A stretch of DNA of 64,000 nt from Methylotenera sp. (GCA_030655015.1 JAURWJ010000101.1:1-64000); one strand, 5' to 3'. Positions 24,501 through 34,301 are shown, counted from the first letter of the stretch. Notes: generated by a model not told the origin, from the sequence alone. Numbers and translations: made by a program.

Positions 24501-26201
24501 TTAGCTTGCCACATGGCGTAAATTTAATTGCACTTTCTGTGTGCCGTTATAACTATTAGTTTGTAATTGGTAAGCGGCTTGAATACGGCTATCTAATAAA
24601 TCTGTTTGATTGAAATATATCGCATCAATCACTAGAGGCGCTTTTGATGATGTCGGTTTTAGGCTGAGCTTTAAGTGCTTTTCACCTAATATGCGCTGAT
24701 TGACGACTTCAAATTCATCATAAAACAGTGGCGGTGCAAAACCCTGTCCCCACACTTGATTTTCTAATATTTGTGCGACTTGAAACGTCATTTCATTTGC
24801 GTTGAGATTGCCGTCAACTTCTAACACCGACTCTAAATCAGCTTCGGTAATCAGGCTTTTGACGACAATTTCAAAACTCAACTTAAATAGATTAAAGTCT
24901 TCAAGTTTTATAGTAAGCCCCGCAGCCATGGCGTGACCGCCAAACTTAATAATCAAATCCGGCTGATGCTTGCTCAACAAGTCTAGCGCATCTCGCAGAT
25001 GCAACCCGGCAATTGAGCGCCCTGAGCCTTTAAGTAGCCCATCACCCGCATCGGCAAAAGCAATTACTGGTCGATGATGCCGCTCTTTGATGCGTGAAGC
25101 TAAAATGCCGATGACGCCTTGATGCCAATCAGGTTGATGTAGGCTAATGGAATATTGATGCGCGATTTGAATCTCTTCAAGCGAGATATTGGCGCTATCT
25201 TGCATATCGGCTTCAATGCTTCGGCGCTGCACATTCAAATCATGTAATTGTTGCGCGATTTGCAGCGCCTGTGATTCTGATTCTGCCAGCAAGCACTGTA
25301 TGCCTAAGGTCATGTCATCCAAGCGACCGGCGGCATTTAGCCTTGGCCCAACGTAAAAGCCCAAATCTTGCGCACTGGCTGTTGCAGGCTCGCGCGCAGC
25401 AACTTTGAGTAACGCGGTAATGCCATGGCTGCAAGCACCCGCACGGATTCTGCGTAAACCTTGTTCCACCAAAATACGATTATTTTCGTCTAGCTTAACC
25501 AAATCTGCCACCGTGCCCAGCGCGACTAAATCCAGCAATTCGGTTAGATTTGGCTCAGTTTTTTGTACAAAAGCACCACGCTCACGTAGCTCTGCACGCA
25601 AGCCAAGTAGGCAGTAAAACATAACGCCCACCCCGGCTAAATGCTTGCTGGCAAAAGTGCAGCCATGTTGATTGGGGTTAATAATGCAAGCGGCTTGTGG
25701 TGTTTCTTGCCCGGGTAAGTGATGGTCGGTAATCAGCACTTGTATGCCAAGCGCATTGGCAGCAGAAACGCCATCCACACTGGCAATGCCGTTATCTACA
25801 GTAATAATGACGTCAGGCTTTTGCAAAGCGGCTAACGCCACAATTTCTGGCGTCAGGCCATAGCCGTACTCAAAGCGATTGGGCACTAAAAACCCGACAC
25901 TCGCACCCAACGCTCGCAAACCTTTAACCGCGACAGCCGTCGCTGTAGCACCGTCAGCGTCATAATCGCCGATCACTAATAACTTTTTATTGTCGGCAAT
26001 TGCATCTGCCAATAATTTAGCCATGGCTTGATTGTGCGTAAGGGTTTGCGGTGGCAACAGACTGCTTAAATTAACGCTCATCTGGCTCACATTTACCACG
26101 CCACGCGCTGCAAATAAACGTGACATCAACGGCGACACTCCCGCAGCTTGCAAAATCCGGGTCACTTCTGTTGAAGCTTTACGCTGTAAGATTGAGGTCA
26201 T
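24501..26201 (-). CDS. recJ: Single-stranded-DNA-specific exonuclease RecJ
   Basis: The DHH phosphoesterase motifs are clear: VIGDYDADGATATAVA, VITVDNG and LITDHHLPG, then the DHHA1 motif KFGGHAMAAGLTI. At 566 residues it is full length. RecJ degrades single-stranded DNA 5' to 3' in RecF-pathway recombination and mismatch repair. It starts 12 bp after the upstream gene, so the two are probably co-transcribed. Confidence 0.96.
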   Translation of the reverse strand: MTSILQRKASTEVTRILQAAGVSPLMSRLFAARGVVNVSQMSVNLSSLLPPQTLTHNQAMAKLLADAIADNKKLLVIGDYDADGATATAVAVKGLRALGASVGFLVPNRFEYGYGLTPEIVALAALQKPDVIITVDNGIASVDGVSAANALGIQVLITDHHLPGQETPQAACIINPNQHGCTFASKHLAGVGVMFYCLLGLRAELRERGAFVQKTEPNLTELLDLVALGTVADLVKLDENNRILVEQGLRRIRAGACSHGITALLKVAAREPATASAQDLGFYVGPRLNAAGRLDDMTLGIQCLLAESESQALQIAQQLHDLNVQRRSIEADMQDSANISLEEIQIAHQYSISLHQPDWHQGVIGILASRIKERHHRPVIAFADAGDGLLKGSGRSIAGLHLRDALDLLSKHQPDLIIKFGGHAMAAGLTIKLEDFNLFKLSFEIVVKSLITEADLESVLEVDGNLNANEMTFQVAQILENQVWGQGFAPPLFYDEFEVVNQRILGEKHLKLSLKPTSSKAPLVIDAIYFNQTDLLDSRIQAAYQLQTNSYNGTQKVQLNLRHVAS

Positions 26202-26213
26202 TTAGATCAGTAT

Positions 26214-27176
26214 TTATGCTAAAAAGTGCATCACAGGTTTTAACTTTCGCCAAAATTTGTAATTATCCAAGGATGTCATGGTTAAAACTAGCGTTCTTTC
26301 ATAGCACCCTAAATTTAAATTGAGTGCTTTAATTTTTTTTGTTTTTAATGCATTCAATAATACCTGAAAACTAGCATCATCTAACGATTGCTTAGCGGTC
26401 AACTGTAAGTGCACATGCTGCCGTGGTGCGGAGTTTTGTATCACATCGTACAGAGGCATTGGCATTACTTGGCTGGATAAACCAGACCATTGAGCCAAAC
26501 CCAGATAAAAAGGGCTGTTAGCTACCATTAAATCAAAATCATGATGCGGCTTAACGCGTACCGGCATCATGCCGCCGCCAGATAGCCAAAGGCTGTTGAT
26601 GGCGGGTGCGCCAGCAAGTTCTCTCGCCACGTTTGCCGGGTGCGAAAACAATAACATTTGCGCTTCATTCAAATAAGCACGCCACTTGGCAGACATGTCA
26701 CCTTGCGGCATAAACTGATAGCTATTTTTACCCACCGCAATGCTTGGCAAACTGGTTTTAATGTGCGGCACTTGATTTAAACACAAATACCAAGCGCCAG
26801 AATCGCCAATAAGAAAGGTTAGGCCGTCCGGGCTGAAATGTTGATTTAAGCTGGCAATGATATTTTTGGCATGCTCAGGCTCAACTTGTATGGGTAAAGG
26901 CTCACTCAAGCTAAAGCTATCGCGTTGCATCACCAAATGCACAGGGTCAGCACGCAACCAAAAGGCATGGCCAATTTCAAGGCTGTCAGCACTGGCGGCA
27001 ATTGCTGCTATTGGATAATCCTGTACGGGCTTTAATCCATAGTGATTACACACTAGCGCTTCTAGCGGCATATCCAGCCAGGTTGTATTGGCTTTACTCA
27101 ATAGATAAGCGAATGCGCTTGTCTGTTGCAAGGCTAATAACTGACTGGTTACTTCACAATCTACGGTTAATTTCAC
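26214..27176 (-). CDS. Conserved protein of the COG4255 type (recJ neighbour)
   Basis: This 320-residue soluble protein contains AFWLRADPVHLVMQRDSFSL, FLIGDSGAWYLCL and LWLSGGGMMP. These stretches are typical of a betaproteobacterial and gammaproteobacterial family usually found next to recJ and sometimes labelled phosphoglycerate mutase-related. No enzyme activity is supported by visible catalytic residues. Its close spacing to recJ suggests co-expression. Confidence 0.75.
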   Translation of the reverse strand: MKLTVDCEVTSQLLALQQTSAFAYLLSKANTTWLDMPLEALVCNHYGLKPVQDYPIAAIAASADSLEIGHAFWLRADPVHLVMQRDSFSLSEPLPIQVEPEHAKNIIASLNQHFSPDGLTFLIGDSGAWYLCLNQVPHIKTSLPSIAVGKNSYQFMPQGDMSAKWRAYLNEAQMLLFSHPANVARELAGAPAINSLWLSGGGMMPVRVKPHHDFDLMVANSPFYLGLAQWSGLSSQVMPMPLYDVIQNSAPRQHVHLQLTAKQSLDDASFQVLLNALKTKKIKALNLNLGCYERTLVLTMTSLDNYKFWRKLKPVMHFLA

Positions 27177-27266
27177 ACGACTGATTTTTTTATAATAAGA
27201 TTAACTTCAATTCTACTTGTAAGCAGGGTGACACGGGATATATTCAGTAGGAATAGGTAATAAAAA

Positions 27267-27297
27267 AACCTGGCAGCACTTTCAGCGCTGTCAGGTT
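27267..27297 (-). terminator. Rho-independent terminator after the glycine-zipper gene
   Basis: AACCTGGCAGC and GCTGTCAGGTT pair to make an 11-bp stem with one G-T pair. On the minus strand the hairpin is followed by TTTTTTT. It lies 40 bp beyond the stop of the gene at 27336. Confidence 0.88.
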
Positions 27298-27335
27298 CTG
27301 TTACTTGACCAATAACGATTTAACTAAAACCGTAC

Positions 27336-28040
27336 TTAATAATAACGACGGTTATCCTCATGACCTCTGTTATCCCAATCGCGGTGTTTACCATGCCCGC
27401 GATAACCGTTGTTATGGCCATTATCCCATCTGTCATTATCATAACGTGCAGGCGCGATATAACTGATTTGCGACACGATGCGGCTATTGGGCGCTACCGC
27501 CACGTTCACATCAACATAGCGTCCAGGATGGTTGCTAGTTACCGTGTTGTAGGTTCTGCCGTTGTATTCATAAGTCACAAAGTAACCGGAATTCACGGTT
27601 TGCCAGTGATCTACTTGATAACAACTTTGTACGGGTACTGACCGTGTGGTGACCACAGTGTTTTGATTGTTGCTGATACGGTCGCCCGCAATCGCGCCTA
27701 CGCCTGCACCTACGGCTGCGGCAGCAATACGCCCATTGCCACGACCGATGGTATTGCCTAGCAAACCGCCTGCAATGCCACCGATGACGGCACCTGCAAT
27801 TGAATGGTTGTTACCATTGCTATAGCTTTGTTGCTGGTATTCAGTGTGGCACTCTTGACGTGGCATATTCACACGCTCGGTTTGTGGGGTGACTGAAAGC
27901 ACGCGTGCAGTGTCGGTATATTGATCATTTGCCAGCGCTGGCGTTGCAAATGCCGCCGCCACTAAGGCAGGGGCTAACATTGTTACCCGCATGCCATTTA
28001 TAACGTTTAGCTTAAAATTATGCATCTTGAAATTACGCAT
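27336..28040 (-). CDS. Glycine-zipper 2TM-domain envelope protein
   Basis: A signal peptide (MRVTMLAPALVAAAFATPALA) precedes a glycine-zipper hairpin, AGAVIGGIAGGLLGNTIGRG, then AAAVGAGVGAIAGDRISNN, in the SlyB/17-kDa antigen style. The C-terminal half is rich in Tyr, Asn, Arg and His. Family members are envelope proteins of uncertain role in outer-membrane stability or stress. There is no lipobox cysteine near the signal peptide. Confidence 0.8.
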   Translation of the reverse strand: MRNFKMHNFKLNVINGMRVTMLAPALVAAAFATPALANDQYTDTARVLSVTPQTERVNMPRQECHTEYQQQSYSNGNNHSIAGAVIGGIAGGLLGNTIGRGNGRIAAAAVGAGVGAIAGDRISNNQNTVVTTRSVPVQSCYQVDHWQTVNSGYFVTYEYNGRTYNTVTSNHPGRYVDVNVAVAPNSRIVSQISYIAPARYDNDRWDNGHNNGYRGHGKHRDWDNRGHEDNRRYY

Positions 28041-28351
28041 TTTTCTTCTCCATTATTTCTTGAATTTATTAAGTCACATACCTGGCTAATGATTGATTTT
28101 TTATATTCAATCTCTGCTTTATTGTTTTGCAGATGGTCTTTTAACGCGGCAGATTACAATTAGGCTTACCAATAATTGTTATTAATTTGTAACTCATGAT
28201 TTTCATGAAAGAAACTTTAGTCAGCCCAAAAGTGTCTATTAGGTAGAGCGTTGTTTACTCTGTGATTTCAGTTACAGTGCATTTACTAGTCAGCTTAGCG
28301 CGAATAATGGATGTAGGTGCACGACCATAAAGCAGACTTTGGAGAACTGTC

Positions 28352-29308
28352 ATGAACAAAATAAAAAACTTAATCCTGCTGGCCAGCTTTGCTTTTGCCA
28401 GCAATGCATTTGCAGGAGAATTTGGCGACCACTGTACCAATAGCTTATCAAAAGGCGTGTTAATTAAAACCAAATGCGATGTTAATGAATTATACAAAGG
28501 CAAAACTTATTGCTTTAGCAACCAAGCCGCTCGCAATTCATTTTTGCTCGATCCCGACACCTCCATTACCAAAGCGGCTACGTTTTATGCAAAAAACGCC
28601 GAACCCGAACGTACAAAAATTAACCAAGCGGATGCTTTAAAGCAAATCAGCAGCAAAATTTGCGATTTAAGCAACAAAGACGCGGGTTACTTAATCTTTA
28701 ATGGCATGGATTTAAGCCACTGCAATATGCAAAATGTAAGCTTTTTTGGTGCGGAACTGATGGGGGCAACATTGGCAGGTGCAAATTTACAAGGGGCTTA
28801 TTTAAACCTGGCGCGGCTTGAAAATGCCAACTTAAGCGGCGCAAACTTGACTAATGCGACTATTTTTCAAGCTATCTTTGATAAAACAAACTTTAAAGGC
28901 GCCAACCTCACCAACGCGCGCATGATAGGTACGCTTGGCAATGTAGATATGAGCGATGCCACTATTGCAAAAGGTCGTTTTGGTTTGGATATTGGCAACC
29001 AGCCGATGGGCGCGATGCGTTTTGATGCGATTGGCGGCAAGTTTGCCAATACCAATTTTGAAGGCGCAGACATCAATCGTTCCAATTTAAGATTTGCCGA
29101 TTTAAGAAACGCGAATTTACGCTACACTAATTTATTTCGCGCTGACTTCAGCAAGGCCGACTTAACTGGTGCCGATATTACTGGCGCTAATATGGAAGAA
29201 GCTATTTTAGATGACACCATTATGACCAATGTAAAAGGTCTGGAGGCCATTAAAGGTTATGATGTAGCCAAGGGGAAATGTAAAGACTGTGCAATATCGC
29301 TCAAGTAA
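28352..29308 (+). CDS. Secreted pentapeptide-repeat protein
   Basis: A signal peptide (LILLASFAFASNAFAGEFG) is followed by a cysteine-containing domain. From about residue 130 come pentapeptide repeats of the A(N/D)LxG type, such as ATLAGANLQGAYLNLARLEN and ADLRNANLRYTNLFRADFSK, forming a right-handed beta-helix. A C-terminal CKDCAI may form a disulphide. The signal peptide suggests a periplasmic location, unlike cytoplasmic Qnr-type gyrase protectors. Function unknown. Confidence 0.82.
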   Translation: MNKIKNLILLASFAFASNAFAGEFGDHCTNSLSKGVLIKTKCDVNELYKGKTYCFSNQAARNSFLLDPDTSITKAATFYAKNAEPERTKINQADALKQISSKICDLSNKDAGYLIFNGMDLSHCNMQNVSFFGAELMGATLAGANLQGAYLNLARLENANLSGANLTNATIFQAIFDKTNFKGANLTNARMIGTLGNVDMSDATIAKGRFGLDIGNQPMGAMRFDAIGGKFANTNFEGADINRSNLRFADLRNANLRYTNLFRADFSKADLTGADITGANMEEAILDDTIMTNVKGLEAIKGYDVAKGKCKDCAISLK

Positions 29309-29455
29309 ACAAATCTGTTGCAGCAGATGTGATAGCTGGCACAGTCACCGACCATGCGAACGCTATCTGCAGACTGACATTACGCTCAAAAACGCAACAT
29401 AAGTACCTTGATCAACAAATTTGCATGATGCTCAATCCTGGATTGTTCATTAACT

Positions 29456-29487
29456 GCCCCTTCCCCCCGCGAAGGGAGGGGGCAGGT
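29456..29487. terminator. GC-rich hairpin between convergent genes
   Basis: TGCCCCTTCCC and GGGAGGGGGCA pair around CCCGCGAA. The hairpin lies between the ends of the pentapeptide gene (+) and the Y-family polymerase gene (-) and may end transcription from both sides. It also resembles the dyads at 7628-7731. Confidence 0.6.
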
Positions 29488-29518
29488 TTGACTCTAATGG
29501 ATTATCTGGATAATAAAC

Positions 29519-30757
29519 TTAAATATCATGCGTACCATCGCCTTCTACTGCTAAATCTGGAATGTGATTAAAAGCAATACGCATGGGCGCATCCTTCAGC
29601 GCCTCATGCGCACCGCCGAAATAAATCGTATTCTTGCCAAACTTTAAGTTAAGCGTATCAATCGCTTTATTTAATTTCTTTTCATTTTCGAGCGGCTCGA
29701 TTTGAAATAAATCCCGTGCTACTTCATTCACCGTCATCAAACCTGAAAAAGACACGCCTACCGCATAAGGTTCAGCTTTGCTTCTGGGGTAATGATGCAT
29801 AAAGGTTTCTAACGCTTCAATTAAGCGCAACGTATTATCGGTGGGCGAAACCGCGCTTTCCATCTGCCAGCTAGGCGTGTTTCTAAACTTTATTTTCACG
29901 CTGATTCTTGAAGTAAGCAAATCGTAGCTGCGCATACGCATACAGGCTTTTTGTAGCAAACGATGCAACACCGCCTTTACTCCAGCTTCGTTGCGCTGCT
30001 CGGGCGGCATCACATGCGAATGCCCCAAGCTGCTACGCGTATTTTTCACATAATAGGGTTCTAAGCCGCGCAGTTTGTCATACATACGCTCACCTTCAAT
30101 ACTACCCCATGCCGTTTGTAACTGCTGCCGATTCGCTGCATACAATTGTTCTACAGTAGTAATTTTGTAGCGATTCAAGCGCGCTTCCATCTGCTTGCCA
30201 ATGCCGTTGAGGTCGCGCAACTTCAATCCGTACAATCGTTGTGGCAACTCATGCGAGGCGATCACCACACAACCATCCGGCTTTTGCATATTAGAAGCCA
30301 CTTTGGCTAAAAACGTATTGGGGGCGATACCGATTGAGCAACGGATATAATCGAATTGTGCGTTGATTTTATGTTTTATTTTGGCGGCGAGTTTGAGCGC
30401 GTTTTTTGGCACCTGCTGGCTACCGGTAAGCTTGCATACCATTTCATCAATAGAAAGCACTTTTTCTACGTGTGTGCAGCTTTCAACTATGTCTATTAGC
30501 TTATGGTGAAATTCCACGTAAATAGACGGCCGCGCTTCCACAAAAATCATGTCCGGGCATAGCTTGCGCGCTTCACTTACCAAAGTGCCGGTTTTAATAC
30601 CAAAAGCTTTAGCCTCATAACTTGCCGCGATACAACAGGTTGTTTCCGCCATCACGGCGAGCACGCCTATCGGCTTGCCACGCAACGCTGGCAACAACTG
30701 TTGCTCTACTGAAGCAAAGTAGGAATTAAAATCAACATAAAGCGCATTTAAACTCAT
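29519..30757 (-). CDS. Y-family DNA polymerase, DinB-like
   Basis: From ATG 30757 the protein shows ALYVDFNSYFASVEQQL, then ASYEAKAFGIKTG and KVLSIDEM, the three acidic palm motifs of Y-family polymerases, followed by a helix-hairpin-helix (LNGIGKQMEARL) and a little-finger domain. It would copy damaged DNA with low fidelity. It differs from standard DinB in the SIDEMVCKL stretch (usually SIDEAYLD). No C-terminal clamp-binding QLxLF sequence is obvious. Its promoter region holds a short AT-rich palindrome (ACAATTGT). Confidence 0.85.
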   Translation of the reverse strand: MSLNALYVDFNSYFASVEQQLLPALRGKPIGVLAVMAETTCCIAASYEAKAFGIKTGTLVSEARKLCPDMIFVEARPSIYVEFHHKLIDIVESCTHVEKVLSIDEMVCKLTGSQQVPKNALKLAAKIKHKINAQFDYIRCSIGIAPNTFLAKVASNMQKPDGCVVIASHELPQRLYGLKLRDLNGIGKQMEARLNRYKITTVEQLYAANRQQLQTAWGSIEGERMYDKLRGLEPYYVKNTRSSLGHSHVMPPEQRNEAGVKAVLHRLLQKACMRMRSYDLLTSRISVKIKFRNTPSWQMESAVSPTDNTLRLIEALETFMHHYPRSKAEPYAVGVSFSGLMTVNEVARDLFQIEPLENEKKLNKAIDTLNLKFGKNTIYFGGAHEALKDAPMRIAFNHIPDLAVEGDGTHDI

Positions 30758-30824
30758 ACTACAATTGTAATGTTTACTCAAAATAATTGACTAACAATAG
30801 AAACTAATTTTAAAGGAAAATAAA

Positions 30825-31361
30825 ATGAGTAACGAACAAACTACAGTTTTTGCCGGCGGTTGCTTCTGGTGCATAGAACCCGTATTTAGCCAGCTCAAAG
30901 GGGTCAGCAAGGTAGTTTCCGGCTACATTGGTGGCCACACACAAAACCCCAGTTATAAGGCGATCTGCAATGGTGATACTGGTCATGCCGAGGCGATTAA
31001 AATAACTTTTGATGCAGACCAAGTAAGTTTTGAGACTTTATTAGAGATATTTTTTGTATCACACGACCCAACCACATCAAACCGTCAAGGCAACGATGTA
31101 GGCACACAATATCGCTCAGCCGTATTTTGCCAAAACGACACACAGCGTGATGCAGTTAAAAAGATGATTGCCGAACTTAATGCGACCCATTTATTTAACG
31201 CGCCAATAGTGACGCAAATCAATAGCGCAGAGATTTTTTACCCCGCTGAAGATTATCACCAATATTATTTTGCCAACAACCCCAATCAGCCTTACTGTCT
31301 AGCGGTGGCAGCGCCTAAAGTGGCTAAAATTCGTGCTAAATATGCACATTTGTTTTTCTAA
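30825..31361 (+). CDS. msrA: Peptide methionine sulfoxide reductase MsrA
   Basis: The active-site GGCFWC motif near residue 12 and the family stretches VVSGYIGG, THLFNAPIVTQI and YHQYYF identify MsrA. It reduces the S-form of methionine sulfoxide in proteins using thioredoxin. AAAGGA lies upstream of ATG 30825. It is a single gene divergent from the Y-family polymerase, with only 67 bp between them. Confidence 0.95.
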   Translation: MSNEQTTVFAGGCFWCIEPVFSQLKGVSKVVSGYIGGHTQNPSYKAICNGDTGHAEAIKITFDADQVSFETLLEIFFVSHDPTTSNRQGNDVGTQYRSAVFCQNDTQRDAVKKMIAELNATHLFNAPIVTQINSAEIFYPAEDYHQYYFANNPNQPYCLAVAAPKVAKIRAKYAHLFF

Positions 31362-31786
31362 TTGTTTAAATTGGAGAGCTTTGCACCACAAGGGTACTCC
31401 GATTTTCTAAGTGCTAAAGCACTTGAAAAGTCGTATGCACGAAGCTAAAAGTAGCGCTATTTTTAGCCAAAAATCAAACCCTGTCATTCTGAGTGTAGCG
31501 AAGAATCCAGTACAATCAACCAGTTTCATGGATTCTTGGACTTGACCAGGATTATGAATCCAAAAATCAGCGGTGTTTTTGTATGTGATTGGTTGTTAGT
31601 CAATCGGTTTTAATAGATGTTAAATATGTAACTAATTGATATGTAATAAATTATTTAAACGTCAATTGGTACATTTAATACCGAAATATTTAATGATAAA
31701 TTATTTTTTCCCAAACGCTGTATGAATGAATTTAAAGAATTTCAATTTTCAGTTCAATAAATGACTCTAACTGTATCCTAATTTCG
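31362..31786. other. Intergenic stretch with a dispersed repeat
   Basis: About 425 bp without a credible gene. It contains GTCATTCTGAGTGTAGCGAA followed by GAATCCA and its inverse TGGATTC, a type of extragenic repeat found in many bacterial genomes. The rest is AT-rich and separates msrA from the Fic gene. Confidence 0.55.
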
Positions 31787-32899
31787 TTATACATAAGGTC
31801 TAAACTCATTACTATCTTTGGTTAGTAATTGCATCAATTTAGGGTGAATAAATAATTTCTCTTTAGTGACTGGCGCTTCAATCAACACGCCAATTTCAAC
31901 TAGTTGTTTCAAATATTGGGATGCAGCCTGGCGTTTTGCAATTCCAGCTTCACCTAAACTACTAATGCGGCAATATGGCAATTCAAAAATCAAACTTACT
32001 AGTTCGTGACTGTAAACTTTAGGTAGTTTGTTTCGCACATATTCCACCGTATGTTCTGATAATGCCTTAATTGCAGCAATTTTAGTAGTTGTCCAAATAG
32101 CTGTTTCCTCAACACCTTTCAGTACATAAATAATCCATGATTCCCAGTCTTGCTCACGGGTCACCTGTAGTAACAGTCTATAATAATCAGCCTTATTTTG
32201 AATAATATAACGGCTTAAATATAAGATCGGCAGTGTCAGCAAGCCTTCCTGAATCAAGAACAGACTATTCACAATACGACCAGTTCTACCATTACCATCG
32301 GTAAATGGGTGAATTGCTTCAAACTGATAATGTGCCACCGCCATGCGAATTAATGGGTCAATTTCTACCGCATTGTGTAGAAAACGCTCCCAATCTGCCA
32401 GCATCGTTCGCAAGACATCCTCACCAACTGGTGGGGTATAAATCACCTCGCCTGTTTTATGGTTGCTTAATGCGGTGCCTGATACTTTGCGTACATTCAT
32501 CTGTACGCCTTTTATTTGCGTGCAAATTTCTTCCACTGTACGGGTATTAAATGGGTGCTGATTGAGCGCCTGAAAACCTTCGAACAAAGCACGGCTATAG
32601 CGTAAGGCTTCTTTAGTAGCAGGATCCGCTTGATCTTCATTTCGTAAATGTTGAAAAAGCTTGTCAGTAGTTGTGACGATATTCTCAATCTCAGAACTCG
32701 CACCAGCTTCTAGTAAAGGCAGGGTGTTGATTAACACAGACTGATTGGGTATTAACTCTGCTGCTTGCTTTAGTTCAGCCAAAGCAGCGCGCGCGGTAAT
32801 GCACTGCTTTAATATTGCCTTGGTTTCAATATCTGCTTTAGGTGGCAGGGTAGGTAAAGATAAATAAGGTTGATTGGGTTGCCAAGGTTGAGGTCTCAT
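31787..32899 (-). CDS. Fic-domain protein with C-terminal winged helix
   Basis: The catalytic Fic motif [12 protein letters not shown] is intact. An N-terminal Fic_N domain contains ASSEIENIV, fitting the (S/T)xxxE(G/N) autoinhibitory motif of class II Fic enzymes. The C-terminus has a winged helix ([20 protein letters not shown]). Fic proteins transfer AMP to target proteins. The winged helix could bind the cluster of TGTCGA repeats in its own promoter. It is 370 residues, the usual size for this subclass, and stands alone on the minus strand. Confidence 0.9.
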   Translation of the reverse strand: MRPQPWQPNQPYLSLPTLPPKADIETKAILKQCITARAALAELKQAAELIPNQSVLINTLPLLEAGASSEIENIVTTTDKLFQHLRNEDQADPATKEALRYSRALFEGFQALNQHPFNTRTVEEICTQIKGVQMNVRKVSGTALSNHKTGEVIYTPPVGEDVLRTMLADWERFLHNAVEIDPLIRMAVAHYQFEAIHPFTDGNGRTGRIVNSLFLIQEGLLTLPILYLSRYIIQNKADYYRLLLQVTREQDWESWIIYVLKGVEETAIWTTTKIAAIKALSEHTVEYVRNKLPKVYSHELVSLIFELPYCRISSLGEAGIAKRQAASQYLKQLVEIGVLIEAPVTKEKLFIHPKLMQLLTKDSNEFRPYV

Positions 32900-32930
32900 G
32901 TTTACAGCCTTATGTTTATATTTTTAAGTT

Positions 32931-33040
32931 TTATCGACATATTCTTAGTGTATGTCGATGCTGTCGACACGTCAATCTTTCATGTCGACGATTTTTTGTT
33001 TTATCGACACATGTAGAAGGTGTGTCGATTGTGTCGACAT
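32931..33040. promoter_or_regulatory. Cluster of seven TGTCGA/TCGACA motifs before the Fic gene
   Basis: TTATCGACAT (32931), ATGTCGAT (32952), TGTCGACA (32962), ATGTCGAC (32982), TTATCGACAC (33001), TGTGTCGATT (33021) and GTGTCGACAT (33031) lie in 110 bp in mixed orientation. Seven sites in one promoter suggest an operator array for a DNA-binding protein. The winged helix of the Fic protein is a candidate. The same motif occurs before the PLD-SNF2 helicase gene. Confidence 0.7.
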
Positions 33041-33140
33041 AGGAAAACATAGGAGAATTTAACTATTACAGGCTAGTGCATAATACAAATTGACATCCGT
33101 AACGTTACGCGTTACAGTAAATAGAAATGTAAATAAAAAA

Positions 33141-33419
33141 ATGATTAAAACATTCAAACATAAGGGACTCAAAGACTTCTTTGAGAGTGGAAGCAAAGCA
33201 GGGATAAGACCCGATCACGCTTCTAAATTAGGTCGCCAGTTGGCACGTTTAGGTAATGCAAAAGTAGCTGCCGATATGAATCTACCAGGATGGAGACTTC
33301 ATTCGTTGGAAGGTGAGTTAGCTGGTCATTACTCTGTTACGGTAAACGGTAACTGGCGAATGACGTTTATGTTTGATGGTGAAGATGCGGTCTTGGTGGA
33401 TTATCAGGACTATCACTAG
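33141..33419 (+). CDS. higB: HigB-type RelE-fold toxin
   Basis: From ATG 33141 the protein reads MIKTFKHKGLKDFFESGSKA and ends with HYSVTVNGNWRMTFMFDG, matching HigB mRNA interferases (92 residues). Toxin before antitoxin is the rule for higBA. The antitoxin gene follows after 14 bp. The longer ORF-track start has no family support. Confidence 0.92.
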   Translation: MIKTFKHKGLKDFFESGSKAGIRPDHASKLGRQLARLGNAKVAADMNLPGWRLHSLEGELAGHYSVTVNGNWRMTFMFDGEDAVLVDYQDYH

Positions 33420-33433
33420 AAAGGATATTGAAT

Positions 33434-33739
33434 ATGAGCAGAATACATAATCCGCCCCATCCGGGCGAAACATTGAGGGAGGATATACTTCCTGCGCTCG
33501 GCTTGAGTGTTACCGATGCTGCTGATCAGCTAGGCGTAGCACGTCCATCTTTATCGCGTGTGCTTAACGGACATGCTGCGATTTCTCCTGAGATGGCATT
33601 ACGCATAGAAAAATGGCTAGGCGTTGAGAATGGCGGCAGGGCTGATTTATGGTTAGCAGAGCAAGCCTCTTATGATCTATGGCAAGCAAGAAGTAAGTTC
33701 AATGCGAAGGTAAAGCCTGCTGAACTGTTGGTAGCTTAA
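33434..33739 (+). CDS. higA: HigA-type XRE antitoxin
   Basis: HNPPHPGETLREDILPALGL followed by an XRE domain (DAADQLGVARPSLSRVLNGHAA) is the classic HigA. It neutralises HigB and represses the operon. ATG 33434 is preferred because it is 8 bp after AAAGGA; the TTG at 33428 is too close. Confidence 0.93.
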   Translation: MSRIHNPPHPGETLREDILPALGLSVTDAADQLGVARPSLSRVLNGHAAISPEMALRIEKWLGVENGGRADLWLAEQASYDLWQARSKFNAKVKPAELLVA

Positions 33740-33744
33740 GATTG

Positions 33745-33885
33745 ATGAGGTTGTTAGACAGGATCACTAACAAAGACCTAACCCTGTTTTTCAATCTCTT
33801 TGAGCCAAAACCAAAACCCATTGAACCGCCAACTCCGCAACTAGTCGCTAAAAGGTTTCGTCAATTATTCATAGAGCATAGGTGA
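33745..33885 (+). CDS. Small reading frame after higA
   Basis: A frame of 46 codons starts MRLLDRITNKDLTLFFNLFE and ends RFRQLFIEHR. It is below the track's length limit. The basic, proline-containing peptide has no recognised domain. It begins five bases after higA and could be a coupled gene or a remnant; I cannot tell which. Confidence 0.35.
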   Translation: MRLLDRITNKDLTLFFNLFEPKPKPIEPPTPQLVAKRFRQLFIEHR

Positions 33886-34068
33886 AAGTGTTTAAAAAGC
33901 ACTTACGATTTCATAATAAAAATAGGATGACTCAAATTGACTAAGTGCAGAATAGAAGATTGCTCCCTTAATATCTTTGCAAATTATACCGAGTGCGTGC
34001 TTCATTGCGAAAAGCATGATTATCATGGAATTATTTTTATAAGCATAAGCATAAGCTGCAAATGAAAA

Positions 34069-34098
34069 CGCCCCAATCTCTCGAAAGGGGCGTCTTTA
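34069..34098 (-). terminator. Hairpin next to the outer tRNA-Met remnant
   Basis: CGCCCC and GGGGCG form a 6-bp stem around AATCTCTCGAAA, followed on the plus strand by TCTTTATT and preceded by AAAA. It lies just outside the leftmost copy of the tRNA-Met 3' end, where the original tRNA terminator would be after removing both islands. Confidence 0.6.
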
Positions 34099-34099
34099 T

Positions 34100-34112
34100 T
34101 GGTGGGAAAGAG
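34100..34112. repeat. Short degenerate tRNA-Met 3' end (outer att)
   Basis: TGGTGGGAAAGAG matches TGGTGGTGAAAGAG of the tRNA-Met 3' end with one base missing. The identical stretch extends leftwards through GCGTCTTTAT, which is also found left of the intact tRNA at 62902. That part is terminator sequence, so it may be similar by function. Confidence 0.5.
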
Positions 34113-34173
34113 TCAACCAAACATGATCTTGTAGGCCTTTATCTATATGGGTTTAAGTATTTATAAAAAATAT

Positions 34174-34193
34174 GTTACCCCTAAAGTTACCCC
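34174..34193. repeat. Arm-type repeats GTTACCCC, left end of island 2
   Basis: Two copies of GTTACCCC start at 34174 and 34186, 12 bp apart. The same pair occurs at 54679 and 54692 in front of the island's integrase gene. They are probable integrase arm sites and help place the left end of the island. Confidence 0.65.
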
Positions 34194-34301
34194 AAACGTC
34201 TTAAACTCTTCAAAGCTTTGCGTAATATTTAAAGCTAATTTTACCCTAATTCAGATTTAGAATGTAGCGTATATGTCAGCTTATGTTCATTAATTATAAT
34301 G

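Noticed and set aside
29329-29571. 80-codon + strand ORF after the pentapeptide gene
   Set aside because: It covers the intergenic hairpin and overlaps the end of the Y-family polymerase gene; no ribosome binding site or family similarity.
34021-34060. ATAAGC tandem repeat as a functional element
   Set aside because: Only three short units in AT-rich DNA just outside the island border; nothing ties it to a function.
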